Program-made: the position numbers and the translations under genes | Shown: positions 1 to 10,425 of the stretch, piece by piece | Layout of the letters: every line of letters starts with the position of its first letter | Numbering within the stretch: the stretch's first letter is position 1 | Notes under the pieces: model-generated | What the model was told of the DNA's origin: nothing | The model's database searches: none | Seen by the model: only the letters and a program-made list of their open reading frames with translations | NCBI GenBank assembly: GCA_019787685.1 | Contig: JAHNUO010000020.1 | Span: 434,001-498,000, forward strand | Reading direction: 5' to 3' | Source of the DNA: Chiua virens | Lineage: Eukaryota; Basidiomycota; Agaricomycetes; Boletales; Boletaceae | Length of the DNA: 64,000 nucleotides

Positions 1-1220
1 GCCCTACTGCCCTTCTCCAGCATCGTTTTGCAAGACTCAGTGAGCACAAATGCACAGGTTTGTTTGACTGTGTGCCACGGGATCCTAGTCTCCACGCAAA
101 CTCATGGTATAAATGTACCAAATACATCACTTGGTTGTATGGCCTTTGTCCCACACTCCTGTATGGAATCCTCCCCACCAATGTTTGGCAGAACTTCTGC
201 AAGTTTGTCGTTGGTCTTCGCATAATGAGCCAGTATTCAATCAACTTAACTCAACTTCAGAAGGCCCATGACCTCTTCATAGAATGGGAACATGAACATG
301 AACTACTATTCTACCAGCGCCAAGCTGATCAAATCCACTTCGTCCGACCCTGTGTCCATCTCACTTCCCACCTTGCTTCTGAAGCTGCACGAATTGGTTC
401 ACCTATCTCATCCTTACAATGGACTATGGAGCAAACAATTGGTAATCTCACACTGGAAATCCGACAGCCTTCAGATCCATTTTCAAATCTTGCCCAACAG
501 GGGATTCGATGATGTCAAGTCAATGCACTAAAGGCTATGATCCCATCCCTTGATGACTCGCCTTCGACTCTCACACGTGGTAGTGTTGACCTTGGACATG
601 GCTATGTGTTACTTCCCAAACGTGATGTGTATGCTATCAGCGTTCCTGAACTCAAAGGCCAAGTCATTGCAACCTATCTTCAACAACCTACCACCCAGAA
701 AGTCCACCGTTGGGGTCACCTTCATTTACCAAATGGGCAGATAGCTCAATCTGTGTATGTTGAATCAGACAAACCTGAGGGACGAGTATGAAGGGCATGA
801 AACATAGAGGTAAGACAACAAATCACCATTGTATACACTACTGACAATATCGTGATCAAGTTCAATTTCAACAACTCATCTCGACTCACTGAAGTGCACT
901 ACTTTGCACGTGTCCTTGAAGATTTAAACATAACACCAGACTCAGATGCTCCTGTTTGTTTCAAGGACATTGCTGTTGTCACATTATACTCACCACTGGA
1001 TGAGGATCTCCTTGCACAATCACACAGAGCTCTCGTTTCATGCACGAAACTTGGGGAGGAAGGTTTGTGTGCTATTGAGATTAGCTCAATTCAGTCTGTC
1101 ATTGCAATGATTCCACATTCTCACCCTGGTATTTTTTCGGATCATTATTTTCTTGTAGAGAAGACAGGTATGCAACTCGCACACTTTGGTTTTGAGAGTG
1201 ACGAGAATGATGTACTTTGA
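1..1220 (+). pseudogene. Decayed transposon-associated gene (DUF4218-like block plus C-terminal domain)
   Basis: One frame (codons starting at 60, 537 and 852 are in phase) reads through about 1.1 kb and is broken only by TGA at 510-512, 789-791 and 798-800 before the TGA at 1218-1220. The first part contains the pattern WTMEQTIGNL followed by EIRQPSDPFSNL, which I recognise from a repeated Agaricomycete transposon-associated protein with a DUF4218-like region. The second half (near VTLYSPLDEDLL and IQSVIAMIPHSHPG) matches the C-terminal part of the same proteins. The three internal stops fall where arginine would fit (CGA to TGA). The 5' end lies outside the window. Family assignment is from memory of the motif pattern; function in transposition is inferred. 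Likely non-functional. Confidence -1.
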
Positions 1221-1389
1221 TACCTAATGTATACAATTCAGAAAAGATCAGCTCAGAAGATATTGCTTTAATGAACGATGCAAGTGTAGGTAGTACTAGT
1301 GTACTAGGTAGTCGATTAGCATCCCAAATTTCTCACACTGTGCTCACTCTTCTCCTCACTACATTCATGATATCCAGCACCTTCAAGAC

Positions 1390-2625
1390 ATGTCCATAAT
1401 GCCTGCCGATATTTCGCTCTCTTTGCCTATCAATTCACTCTTTTTTGATGAACATTCTCAGCAGTCACAACAATCATTTTCCACTCATGCATTTTCCAAT
1501 CCTTTCAAGTCAAGCAACACATTTTCGATGATGCCACAAACACAATGGCCTAATAACAACTCTGGAGTCAATCAGGTGTGTCCTATGTTCAGTATGGACC
1601 TCATTTGACACGCATGTATCCAGTATATTCAACAAATTCAATCGCTACAAGACACTATAATAAAGCTACAAGTCAAGAAAGCTGTGCTCGCAGGAGAGCG
1701 GTCTGCTATTCAGTTAGGTTCTTCTCAATTGATTCAATCTGACTGACTTGCTTCAATCAAAAGGAAATCCTATGATATATTAGTCTCACAACTCCATCGC
1801 ACAACAACTTCTTCCCCTGACTCGGAGTTGTCCAATTTTGTCAACATTATGATTGCACCGACATCATTTCTGTCCAATGTCCAAGCTCCACCTCAGCTCA
1901 AAGTGCAAGATTATCCAACCGTTCGCTTTTGGACCGAGAGTCAGTGGAAGCACTGGAACGAATCTGCAGAAGGACAGCTTTCAAAGCAGACAGACAGGAC
2001 TCATAATACCCGATTCCTTGAAGATCTGAACAGTATCTGGCTTGACGCAACCCGGGTTGCCAAGATTCTTGACTGTATGCGCGATATATGGCATGGTTTT
2101 CGACTCAGAAATGCTATTGATGCCACTACAACATTGAAGACGATGTCACATGACCTCAAGACATTCTTCTGTAATGAGATGGTCAAGTCACACCCAGAAA
2201 CAAATCTTGGTGAGGGCGCATGGAAGATCGACCGGTTGGCAAAGGACCACTACTCGTCATACAAGCAGACCTGGTTCACAAACAAGTCCAAGGAGAAGCT
2301 CGCATTGAAACGGAAGGTGAAGCTAGAGATGATAGACGCTGAAGGTTCTACAGCCAGCAGAGAACATCCAGCAAAGCATAGCAAACGTGAATGTACATCA
2401 CCTGATGTAGAACCTAGTACTGTGGTGGTTGACTTGGTGGTCTCTAGCAACAGCAACTCAATGGATCTCAATGATCTTTATGAGGTCACTTCTTCCAACT
2501 TGGTCTCTATTCAGTTTTTGACGTCACTACCTCAGGCCCCCATGGCATCACATCATTGCTTGCAAGTGTGGACAGTGATCTCTCTGACACAGAACTCTCA
2601 TCCCCATTACTGGCCCTCACCATGA
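1390..2625 (+). pseudogene. Decayed transposon-associated ORF, same block as upstream gene
   Basis: Frame 1 is open from 1390 to 2625 except for TGA at 1606-1608 and 1744-1746, both at positions where arginine is plausible. The middle (about 1630-1700) is glutamine- and lysine-rich and could form a coiled coil. A conserved-looking block follows from about 1900 (PTVRFWTESQWKHW) to 2310 (GAWKIDRLAKDHYSSY), then a basic tail. I recognise the block, with its FWT..W and NWKxxxxAxxxY patterns, from uncharacterised proteins that accompany basidiomycete DNA transposons. No catalytic motif is visible. It follows the preceding pseudogene on the same strand, so both may be relics of one element. Confidence -1.
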
Positions 2626-2743
2626 CAGCCACGACAACCCATCCTGTCACTCACGAACACACAATCCCCAGGCTGGCAAGACCGATAGTTGGCATCAAGA
2701 ACCCACTGTAAAGTTTCTATATACATGCAAACAGCACTAACAG

Positions 2744-3286
2744 ATGTTTGCCAGGTTTTCTAGGGCAACAAGGGGCAACATGAAAGGATCCAGGTTGAAC
2801 ACTGCTCTGCCTGACACAGCAGTCCCAGTACTCAAGATGAACGACAAGATAGCAGTCCCACAAGATACCAGAGCACCGGCAGGGCTGAGCAGCACTGATG
2901 TGGTGACAGAAGATGCCCAAGTCTCTGCTTCTGACGTCCCCAGGCCTATTCTACCACAGGCCACCACCTTGATCGCAGCGACAGAAGACACACAAGTCTC
3001 TAATCCCAGCACCATCATTCTACCCACTGCCACCTCAAACACAATGATAGAAGACGTCCAGGTCTCCACCACTGATACTGTCGTTCTACCCACTGCAGAC
3101 GTGACGACCGAAGACACACAAGTCTCTAATCCCAGCGCCATCACTCTACCCACCACCACCTCAAACGCAGTGATAGAAGATGTCCAAGTCTCTGCCACCG
3201 TGACTGATACTCCCACTCTACCCACTGCAAATGTGGCAACAGAAGACATGCAAGTCCCTGATATGAGTACGCTACCCATTACATAA
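2744..3286 (+). CDS. Thr/Ser/Val-rich repetitive ORF, uncharacterised
   Basis: This is a 180-codon ORF made largely of degenerate repeats. Units of the type TEDTQVSNPS...LPT...IEDVQVS recur at about residues 80-165, and the underlying DNA repeats too (near 2985, 3110 and 3180). No transmembrane segment or enzyme motif is visible. It lies just downstream of two decayed transposon-associated ORFs on the same strand and may be the tail of that block. The repetitive character makes a chance ORF in repeated DNA possible. Confidence -1.
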   Translation: MFARFSRATRGNMKGSRLNTALPDTAVPVLKMNDKIAVPQDTRAPAGLSSTDVVTEDAQVSASDVPRPILPQATTLIAATEDTQVSNPSTIILPTATSNTMIEDVQVSTTDTVVLPTADVTTEDTQVSNPSAITLPTTTSNAVIEDVQVSATVTDTPTLPTANVATEDMQVPDMSTLPIT

Positions 3287-3515
3287 CTACTAGGATGCCA
3301 TAGAATGGCATCCGTTTGCTGGAATTGTTCTGCTGGCAAGTCTGCCCTATGGAAACCTATGCGAATTGCAATGCCTACACAGACCCTAGTCCGCATATCT
3401 ATGACTATGAAAAAAATCTATGAAGCGACCCATTTTCAACGCGACCGTATGTTCACCTATTGCCTCTTTCTACACGGCTTGACATACAACCACATATCCC
3501 TCTTTTTCACTGGGG

Positions 3516-4148
3516 GTGATTGCCGAGTTTGGTAGTGTAAAAGACAACGCTCGGCAATATTGCTTGGCCGAGCACACGTATTATGTTCTGGACCACACCT
3601 TGTCGACTTTCGTTACGCTCAATCCATCACTCGAGCGTGCACAAAGTCGCATTTTCTTCCAGTCGTCGCAGAATGTCTTCCTAGGGTCTCGAAATTGGCA
3701 TCAGACGCCGCGCCAACCTCTTGCCCTGACGGCACGGTGGTATTCAGACATTCCGTGAACGTGTCGGTCGACCTCCAATACGAAAACAAGTCATTGTACG
3801 TTCTTGCGTTTCATAAAGTCCATCCGTGTCTTACATGTTCCCTAGTTCGTGTACGAGCTAGCTGCAGAGCAGACGCAGCTTGAAAACGAGCATTGGTCCA
3901 ATGAAGTCAAGAAATTCGTGAGCATATGGGCGCTCCGCCTACCAACGCACGAAGAGATTAGACAGTCAACGCGGCTTCATGTGCTCTTCAACAACGGATG
4001 GGCAACGCTGGTTCCTGGTCGATTAGAACTCGCGATGTACGTCGATCTTCGTGCACTGTCGTTTGTGAACTGGCGCGACGCAGAATCAATGCCCTACGAT
4101 ACACTGCTTGGCGCAGACGCAGTTGTAAGTATGCCAGGATAATGCCAG
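3516..4148 (+). other. Probable multi-exon host gene, structure unresolved
   Basis: This CpG-rich stretch has normal-looking coding sequence in more than one frame. One candidate exon spans about 3560-3796 and ends at a good donor (GTACGT, about 3799). An intron-like segment ends in CCTAG at 3845. A convincing exon then runs from 3846 to about 4124 (around ELAAEQTQLENEHW, ALRLPTHEEIRQST and VNWRDAESMPYDTLLG) and stops at a GTAAGT donor. The simplest splice does not keep the frame, so I cannot give a reliable protein. I do not recognise the family. It converges on the NF-YB gene downstream, and its base composition resembles the host genes to its right rather than the relics to its left. Confidence -1.
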
Positions 4149-4453
4149 AGGCGGAACTTCCTCAACGGTCAAGTAGGCAGAACGTTGTATTGCACGTTCG
4201 CTCGCACTGATCGCCCTAGCCCGGCCTCAAGGCCTCGAGTACTTCGTCCCTTAGACAGGCGTCGGTACTAGTACCTCTCAACGAGAATCTAAGACCCCAA
4301 GCTTGGGAGGGCGTTCTGAAACTGGCTGGAGGAGCAGGTCAAGGACGTCTGAGTGGATCTATTCTAGTGTAGTACAGTGGTGCCGAATACAACATGGTGC
4401 AATACAAGCTCGAAAACACAACGACGTTTTTCTTGCACTCATATACAACGGTC

Positions 4454-4875
4454 TCAACCGTCCTCGCCATGACTCGCGTGTGAATGTGACGTGCTCCCCG
4501 CTTGGTGCTAGTCGAGAAAAAAAAACGTAAAACGTAAACGCCAACGCCAACGAGACAAAAAGACCGAGCACGCACCTGCCTCAACTTGGCCAAGTGTATC
4601 TTGAGCGTCTCGGCATAGTTCTCGAACCCGAGCGTCGCCATGGCGTACAAGATGTCCTCCCCTCCGATCGTCTTACGTTTCTCCATGTGGCATTTTTCGG
4701 CGGCTTCCGAGGTGATGAAGCTGATGAACTCGGAGATGCACTCCTGGACGCATTCTTTGGCGTCTTTGGCGATCTTGGCGGTGGAGGGCGGGGGTGCCTG
4801 AGGCGGGGTGGCCTCGTGGGTAGTTGTCGTGCCATCATCTGATTGGGGGGCGAGTGCGGGCTGGATCTCCGCCAT
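4454..4875 (-). CDS. NF-YB/HAP3-type CCAAT-binding factor subunit with a short N-terminus
   Basis: NF-YB is a histone-fold protein that pairs with NF-YC and, together with NF-YA, binds CCAAT boxes in promoters. Exon 1 (4875-4576) encodes the family core: [45 protein letters not shown] and [20 protein letters not shown] 68-nt intron follows (4575-4508; GTGCGT donor, pyrimidine tract, CTAG acceptor). Exon 2 (4507-4454) begins HQ, as in other fungal copies. The model gives 117 residues. The segment before [13 protein letters not shown], normally a REQDRFLPIANVARIM-like first helix, is absent and is replaced by a Thr/Pro/Ala-rich leader starting MAEIQP. I did not find the helix upstream on this strand. 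Family assignment is very secure; whether the product is functional is unclear. Confidence -1.
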
Positions 4876-5065
4876 GATGTGGAACAACTTTTGGTGGTGA
4901 TGGTAGGCGCGAGAGCGTTTAAAAAAACATATATGAAAAGTCTGAATCAAGCCATCGTTGTCAGACTCGACGTTCACACAGCTCGCACGAGCACCAACTA
5001 CGTCTACTACGCTGAAACACCATCAAGGCTGTAACGGCTGCAACCGGCGAAATGAAACAGCGTTG

Positions 5066-5070
5066 ATTGG
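5066..5070 (-). promoter_or_regulatory. CCAAT box upstream of the NF-YB gene
   Basis: The plus strand reads GATTGGTC here, that is GACCAATC on the coding strand, about 190 bp upstream of the NF-YB start codon. An A/T-rich TATA-like stretch (CATAAATAAG on the minus strand, about 5080-5090) lies near it. NF-Y complexes bind CCAAT, so feedback on this subunit's own gene is possible; this is inference from one pentamer. Confidence -1.
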
Positions 5071-5158
5071 TCAAGAAATGCTTATTTATGTATTCAACAG
5101 TCATTCTTCGTCATCCGACCAGGGCACCAACGGGAGAAAGCGTCGAGTCTCCGCACGC

Positions 5159-6743
5159 CTAAACTAGAAACGAAAACGTGTCGTACAAAAACGGCAAGCT
5201 CTCTTTGAATGTCGATCGACTTACCATAGATATCTGCGCTCGACGGTCACGTAGACTCATCGATTGCGGTGCTAATACTTCGGGATTCGAACGCGCTGGC
5301 GCAGATAATGGTGGGAGAATTTCTTCTTCAAGCATGCTCTCTACAGGTCGCCGCAAGCTTATGCTTGCCCTTGTTTCGGTTTGATCGTGACGCGGGGCGG
5401 ATGCAGGTGGAGAAGACAGTGGTGATGAATGAATGGAAATGATACTACTCGAGAACGTCGGTGCCAAAAATTCCTCGATCTTGATCGCCTCCTCGAGAGC
5501 GTCCTGAGTTGCACTGATTTGTCCCATTGCAGACTTGTTGACATCCAGTGGATCATCATGTGAAGGACGTCGAAAGGGTGTCCGTGAGCTGGGAGTCGTG
5601 ATACTTGAAAGTCGACCCTCGAAAGGCCGCATATATTCATGCGACGTCGAATTCGAACGGCTTGCCACGGGATTCCGAGTTCTTGGAAGACTGTTGCGTG
5701 GGGGCAGAGGCAAATCCGCAAGCGGCCGTCTGGGTGTTTGCGACCTGCGCGGGAAAGCTGGATTGCCTGGATCTGTCAAATGCACTGTTGAGCATGACAT
5801 TGCCGCATTTTCCACATTGCGTGCCGTTCCTTCAATGCGCGCCCGTTTGAGGCCGCGGCAAAGTCCTCCGTGACCTCGACCATCTAAAGGTGAAGAAAAA
5901 TGGACATCAATGTCTTGAGGAACATGTGTCGACGCATTCGATCGCTTTCTCTGTGAAGCTGACCTGTTCGAGGCCCCAATCCGAGTGGAAGATGCCGCCA
6001 CTGCATGTCCACGCGCGAACTCAGCCATCAGCTTGGATTGCATGTTCTCGAGACGGGTCGTCATCGTCGCTACCGCATTGGCGACCATGTCCGACAACGC
6101 AGTCTTAATCTGATCCATCTGCGGAGGAACGTTGTGAATGAGGGGTACGAGCGGCAACATAGTACCAATCAAGGTGTTTTGTTGATCCTGGATGGATTGC
6201 ATCGCATGGGCGTGCGTCTGGAGGAGCTGTGCAGGCCGTCAGTACATCGTCACAAAACACTTTTACGCGCACTGTTTGAAGCGCATCTATGCGCTTTTCC
6301 AATGCCTGCACGGCGTGTTCTGTCGCGACCTGCGAGACGCGGACAAGGTCGAGGGCGGACGCCTGCGCGGGTGTCCCGACGTGCGCCTTGAGTTCCGATT
6401 GGCATCTATTCGCTTTATAGACGCGTGAGTAGCATACACCGACGAACATGCTCTGATTCGTACATATCGCGAGTATCTCGGTGAGTACCCTGTCCCGCTC
6501 GACGTCGAGGAGCTTGTTGGCGTTGACGACCTGTGCCCGACACTCGTCGACGCGCTGCAAGAGGCCGTCCAGGCGTGTGGAGAACGTTTCGAGGTTGGCC
6601 TGGGTGTCGTGGATAAGCATGCGCATAGAGGTGCCAGTTTTGTCTTGGGGCACGATGGCCACCGGTGGGATTTGCGAGGCCTGCGTGTCGGACGTGGTCG
6701 CATCTTTGCGCAGCAGATGAGCCCAAAGCAAGTTGGCGGACAT
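5159..6743 (-). CDS. Coiled-coil protein with a Ser/Pro-rich basic C-terminus, function unknown
   Basis: Exon 1 starts at ATG 6743 (MSANLLWAHLL) and ends at 6267. A 40-nt intron (6266-6227; GTAAAA donor, CTGAC branch-like site, CACAG acceptor) joins in frame to exon 2 (6226-5159). The splice gives TVR-LLQTHAHAMQSIQDQQ, extending a continuous heptad-like, charged region. The first ~270 residues (QANLETFSTRLDGLLQRVDE, QALEKRIDALQ, MTTRLENMQSKLMAEF) look like a long coiled coil. The rest is disordered, rich in Ser, Pro and Arg (PRRSQTPRRPLADLPLPPR), with a possible basic nuclear signal near LKRARIEG. No membrane segment or catalytic motif is visible. It lies head-to-tail upstream of the NF-YB gene, with which it may share a chromatin setting only. 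I do not recognise the family. A second intron inside 6415-6480 cannot be excluded. Confidence -1.
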
Positions 6744-6836
6744 GACGAGAGGCAAGCAGTGATCGAAGCTGGATCCAAGGCGGAATTATTTGCGAGGAGA
6801 ACCGAACATGTGCGAGCAAGTCAACAAGGTAGGCAG

Positions 6837-6907
6837 AGCAGCATGGCGCAGAGGAAGCGCGCGGGGCTCATAACCCCGAGGTCACTCGATCGAAACGAGT
6901 TGCTGCT
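6837..6907 (+). tRNA. Initiator tRNA-Met (CAT)
   Basis: The 71-nt sequence folds into a complete cloverleaf: acceptor AGCAGCA/TGCTGCT (7 bp), D stem GCGC/GCGC, anticodon stem CGGGG/CCCCG with loop CTCATAA (anticodon CAT), and T stem ACTCG/CGAGT with loop ATCGAAA. The A1:T72 pair, the run of G:C pairs in the anticodon stem and the T loop beginning with A instead of TTC are hallmarks of eukaryotic initiator tRNA, which separates it from elongator Met-tRNA. No intron is present. It sits in the gap between the divergent coiled-coil and DUF4419 genes. Confidence -1.
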
Positions 6908-6911
6908 ATTA

Positions 6912-6917
6912 TTTTTT
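6912..6917 (+). terminator. RNA polymerase III T-run terminator
   Basis: Six T residues begin 5 nt after the tRNA 3' end, with a second T-run shortly after (about 6920-6924). This is the usual Pol III stop signal for the preceding initiator tRNA gene. Confidence -1.
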
Positions 6918-7104
6918 CGTTTTTCCAAACATGGTGAAGCCAGCGATCACCGATAAGTTCGTGGACCGTTATGGACCGCAGTGCGCGGTTTTTTCGATTG
7001 GAAGCCACGATACAACGGTTGTTTGGTTTTAGTTGCTCCTGCCTCGTGTTGGCCGTTATATTAGGGCGTCGTGCGTCTTCTGCCTATCTCATCAGTACAC
7101 CCCC

Positions 7105-8585
7105 ATGTATCAAATTATATGTGGCATTAAGCAGTTGGTGAGTATGCGGTCAATTTTCCCCAAGACGTTGCTAACGCAGATCAGGCAAAGGTCTCGGGGC
7201 CACCACCAAGCTCGGTCACATTCCGCCCTTCACCACATATTAAGGCCGAGTCGGTCGGAATGGGCGTCGGGCTTGACGCTGGCGCGGGAGTTGACTCTTC
7301 TCTTGCTTTTCTCCGTGCTGTTACAGCAGAACAGGGAAATATCTGTGCCGAGCTCTTGCATTCATCTCTCCCAACTAGTCCGGATGCCTTCCGGGACATT
7401 ATGCCACGAAGGAACGGATTTGTCAACACAGTCGTCGAGGCGTACAGCAAACACCATGCACTCGTCATCCGACCTGACGACGTCTGGCTTGCCATTCTGA
7501 CGCAGTTCAGCTTCTTTGTCAACGGCAATGCAGAGGCGCTTCGCAAGGTTTTCGTCGCCCACGAAGGGAAACGAGAACTTGTCGTCGTCGCTCCGATAGG
7601 AAACCGCTATACCATGAAACCCGATCTTCTGGCACTTCAGATGACAGAACTAATGCCAAAGCATATCGTCGACAAATCGTTACGAGAGTGGATGATGCCA
7701 AGTTTTACCACCACCACCGCTACGGATACTGCCACGTCGGCAATCGTGATGATGGGATCGATGAAAGAATACTTTGAGTACACGTTTTTAGTAGGGTGTG
7801 GGCTTCCTAAGGTAACGCTGGAAGGAGAAAAGAAAGATTGGGAGGATATTTTGCGTCGCCTTGAGCGTCTCAAAGAGTACGGGGTTCAGACCATCGCATG
7901 GTACCATCTCCTTCGACCCATCATATCTCGCTTCATTGCCGCCTACGACGCTCCCACCTCCAAAAAAAATCTGGACTTTTGGAACAAGGTCGCCCATTCT
8001 ACGGGTGGAGAGGAGGTTTATTCACCCCTCTATCTTTCTGGGTGGATTACGGCGTTCTGTGTGTTTGACCAACTGGGCCAATGGCAAGGCAATACCATCA
8101 ATGCGAGCGCCAAAAGTTTAGGAAATCCTCAGCATCTCAGCGCGTCCCGATTCGCTGCGACCCACCTCCTCCCAGCGACTCGGGATACTTTGCCATATCT
8201 GAAACTGGACGGCTTCCCCTATCCAAAGATCACTCATACCCTTATTCCATATGGGTATACATACGTCGACGTCAAGTTGGACGATAACGGAAAGACATTC
8301 GACACGACGTTCGTCGCGGGGTCAATCGGTTCGCACATCTCGTCCACGATGGGTGCATGGGATACCTTACGACCGATTCCCGGTTGGTGGTACTTCATAA
8401 AAGGAACAATGCCGCAGAAACTTAAGAACGGATGGGGGGAAGTATTTCAAGATGCGATGTGGCGGAGGGAAGCGGCTACTGCGGCTACACAGATTCCGTC
8501 ACGGAAGGTTTCAAAAAGGGTCTCAAGGGTAAAGCCAGTTTCTGCCGAGGCTAGTACTGGGAAAATTTGGCGTGATTCCCCTTGA
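7105..8585 (+). CDS. DUF4419 domain protein
   Basis: DUF4419 proteins are widespread in basidiomycetes; their biochemical role is not known. Family blocks are clear: IRPDDVWLAILTQFSFFVN, HEGKRELVV, SLREWMMPSFTTTT, VTLEGEKKDWEDIL, WYHLLRPIISRF and SGWITAFCVFDQLGQW. The track-visible part starts at ATG 7260, but the frame is open upstream. A 47-nt intron (7138-7184; GTGAGT donor, TCAG acceptor) joins in frame to a short first exon starting at ATG 7105 (MYQIICGIKQL), giving about 477 residues. The added stretch contains VTFRPSPH, which suits DUF4419 N-termini, so I favour the 7105 start; 7260 remains possible. There are no internal stops, and codon use resembles the neighbouring host genes. Confidence -1.
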
Positions 8586-8819
8586 AATTGTGCACGAATT
8601 TGTTTCCTGTCGGCTATGATCATTCCTGCGCCATTGATTTTGTTGCTTGCAGTCCTGTAGGTCTTGGAGATGTATATTGTTCAGGTACTCTTTGTACGTT
8701 ATGGAGGCAGTCATGATTAGTATGTACAAGGATAGCCTTCGGATGGTGGCATCATTGTGATTGTACAGGCTTCAATTATATTATATATACATGCAGATTA
8801 TAGAAGGAGGTGATGATAC
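8586..8819. other. Intergenic, no gene seen
   Basis: This is A/T-rich sequence downstream of the DUF4419 gene with several TATATA tracts near 8780. It probably contains that gene's 3' UTR. No open frame of note was seen on either strand. Confidence -1.
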
Positions 8820-9480
8820 ACTATGTTAATTGTAGATCTAGTTTCATTCGAGGGTGCAAATAGTAGGAGAACGTCTTCTCATTTGCACACTCTCGACAGA
8901 ACAGTGTACAGTTGCCCATGAGCAAATGGTTCGACACGGAGATCGAGTATGGCTCTGTCGAGAGTCAAACCCTGGCATCCGTTGAACGTAGTTGCATAAG
9001 CTGGTCGCAAGGGGAACTGGCGACGGGTGACAGTCCAATCTGAAGAAGGGGGAGTGAAATTGAAGGTGATTTGCGGAATGCAGTGCGTGATGGGTGAATC
9101 GAGGAGTTGTACTTCGATGAAGTGTCGGTGGACTGTTCATATCCATACCTGCGCATTGTGAACTAAGCCCTTGTCAACAGAAAGATTGCGCATAATCGCG
9201 CACACCATGTTTGGTTTGAGAGAGAGTTGGTGAGGTGGCACACCGGGATGAGATAACATAGCAAGAAAGTCGGGAGTGTGTTCTGGTGTGGATGGGGGGG
9301 GTGATCAGTTTCTTTAATGGCATCTGAGCTAAAGAGGTAGTCTGGGGACTTGGAAGTCAGCTGAGAAAGCAAGAAAAAGTAGTAGTCACATATGAAAGGG
9401 GCCAGGGACAGCCTCAAGATGTTGTGTGGGGACAGGAATGCAAACAGAGAAGCAGGCAATTAGTATAGGGGTATGGAAGC
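8820..9480 (-). pseudogene. Helitron/Pif1-like helicase C-terminal fragment
   Basis: On the minus strand, blocks typical of the C-terminal half of fungal Pif1-like and Helitron helicases follow in order: [80 protein letters not shown] and EDVLLLFAPSN. The last three are the GxQGxTL and alpha-helicase motif V/VI region. The fragment is broken: a 1-nt loss near 9250 shifts frame at PTFL, the segment around 9140 needs a small intron or carries a stop, and a TGA (8881-8879) sits where VCKREDV would be expected. The Walker A and B parts and a Rep domain are missing, so this is an inactive tail. Confidence -1.
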
Positions 9481-9660
9481 AGATGATGAAGTTGGATCAA
9501 AACAGAAGGTTGTCGGCAGATGCCCAAAAAGACGAAAAGAAAGAACGAAACCGAAAACCATGAAGCACTTAATTTAAGCCATTTCACTGCGTAGCTGAGA
9601 CGTGGATGCTTGTGTGCCCGAAAACTGTGAATTATCATTATCAGCGCCGTCTGACCTCTT

Positions 9661-10425
9661 CTACTTGACCGCCTGCTTTCCCTTCCAGTCAAAGCAACCA
9701 AGGTTGTGTGATGGCGGCTTATCATTACTTGGTAAGGCAGTACTGGCGGAGGAGCCAAACGAAAAGTCAGTCACTTGAATGAGAAATTGACCATCACTGC
9801 AACCGGTGAGATGCCCAAGCACGAAAACTTGTTTCTCACCATCAGGCAGGGGGGTCTTTGTGAACCTCGCATGGTCAACGGGGAAAAGACAGCAAAGACA
9901 AATGAGCTGTTGTGGAGCAGCAGCGAACGGTGCAACATCAATGTCAAATGCACGACTGTGATCTTTACTATGTGCTCGCATGGAGCAGCACACTCTGCCA
10001 GAAATGATAAAGATGGGAGGTGGCATTGGAGCAGAGTCCTCTGATGCAAGAGGGGGCAGCGGCTCGAAAGCCTTTTAAAACCGAGGTGAAGAACAAACTG
10101 CTTTTTCGCATGAGAAACACACCTCATTCGTAAACACCTGCATGACAGGAAGCACTGCATTCAGGTTTGTGCCAATGGTATCCTTTACAATGATGCGGCC
10201 AACACCTATGTAAATGCCATCTGGCAATGGTGCCCCATTCAAATGTGTAAAATTTGACGTCGTGATCAGTGCTGGAGGGCAAAGGAATGAAACCTTCATG
10301 CTTCCAAAACGATTTTCCAACAGCATACTGATAGGCCCACCCTCTGTGAACACTGAGGATTCTGTGAATGCTACAAACGGAGGCCATCTGAATTGAAGAG
10401 AAGATGGAAAGCGAGAAAAAGACAA
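9661..10425 (-). pseudogene. Uncharacterised conserved basidiomycete protein, one stop codon inside
   Basis: Two minus-strand ORFs (10425-10075 and 10026-9661) are in the same frame, separated by a single TAA (10077-10075, TTT TAA AAG), with open sequence between. Read through, the frame spans about 254 codons with blocks FTEGGPISMLLENRFGSMKV, PDGIYIGVGRIIVKDT, VFTNEVCFSC, PPIFIISGRVC, LCCLFPVDHARFTKTPLPDG and FVLGHLTGCSDGQF. I have the impression of a repeated Agaricomycete protein of unknown function. Cysteines (CFSC, CLCC) could bind metal, but this is not demonstrated. It lies upstream of the helicase relic on the same strand, so linkage to a Helitron is possible. Unlike most stops in the window, this one is not TGA. 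Confidence -1.

Noticed and set aside
7033..7500. 155-codon ORF at the DUF4419 start
   Set aside because: It runs through the inferred intron and overlaps the DUF4419 exon in another frame.
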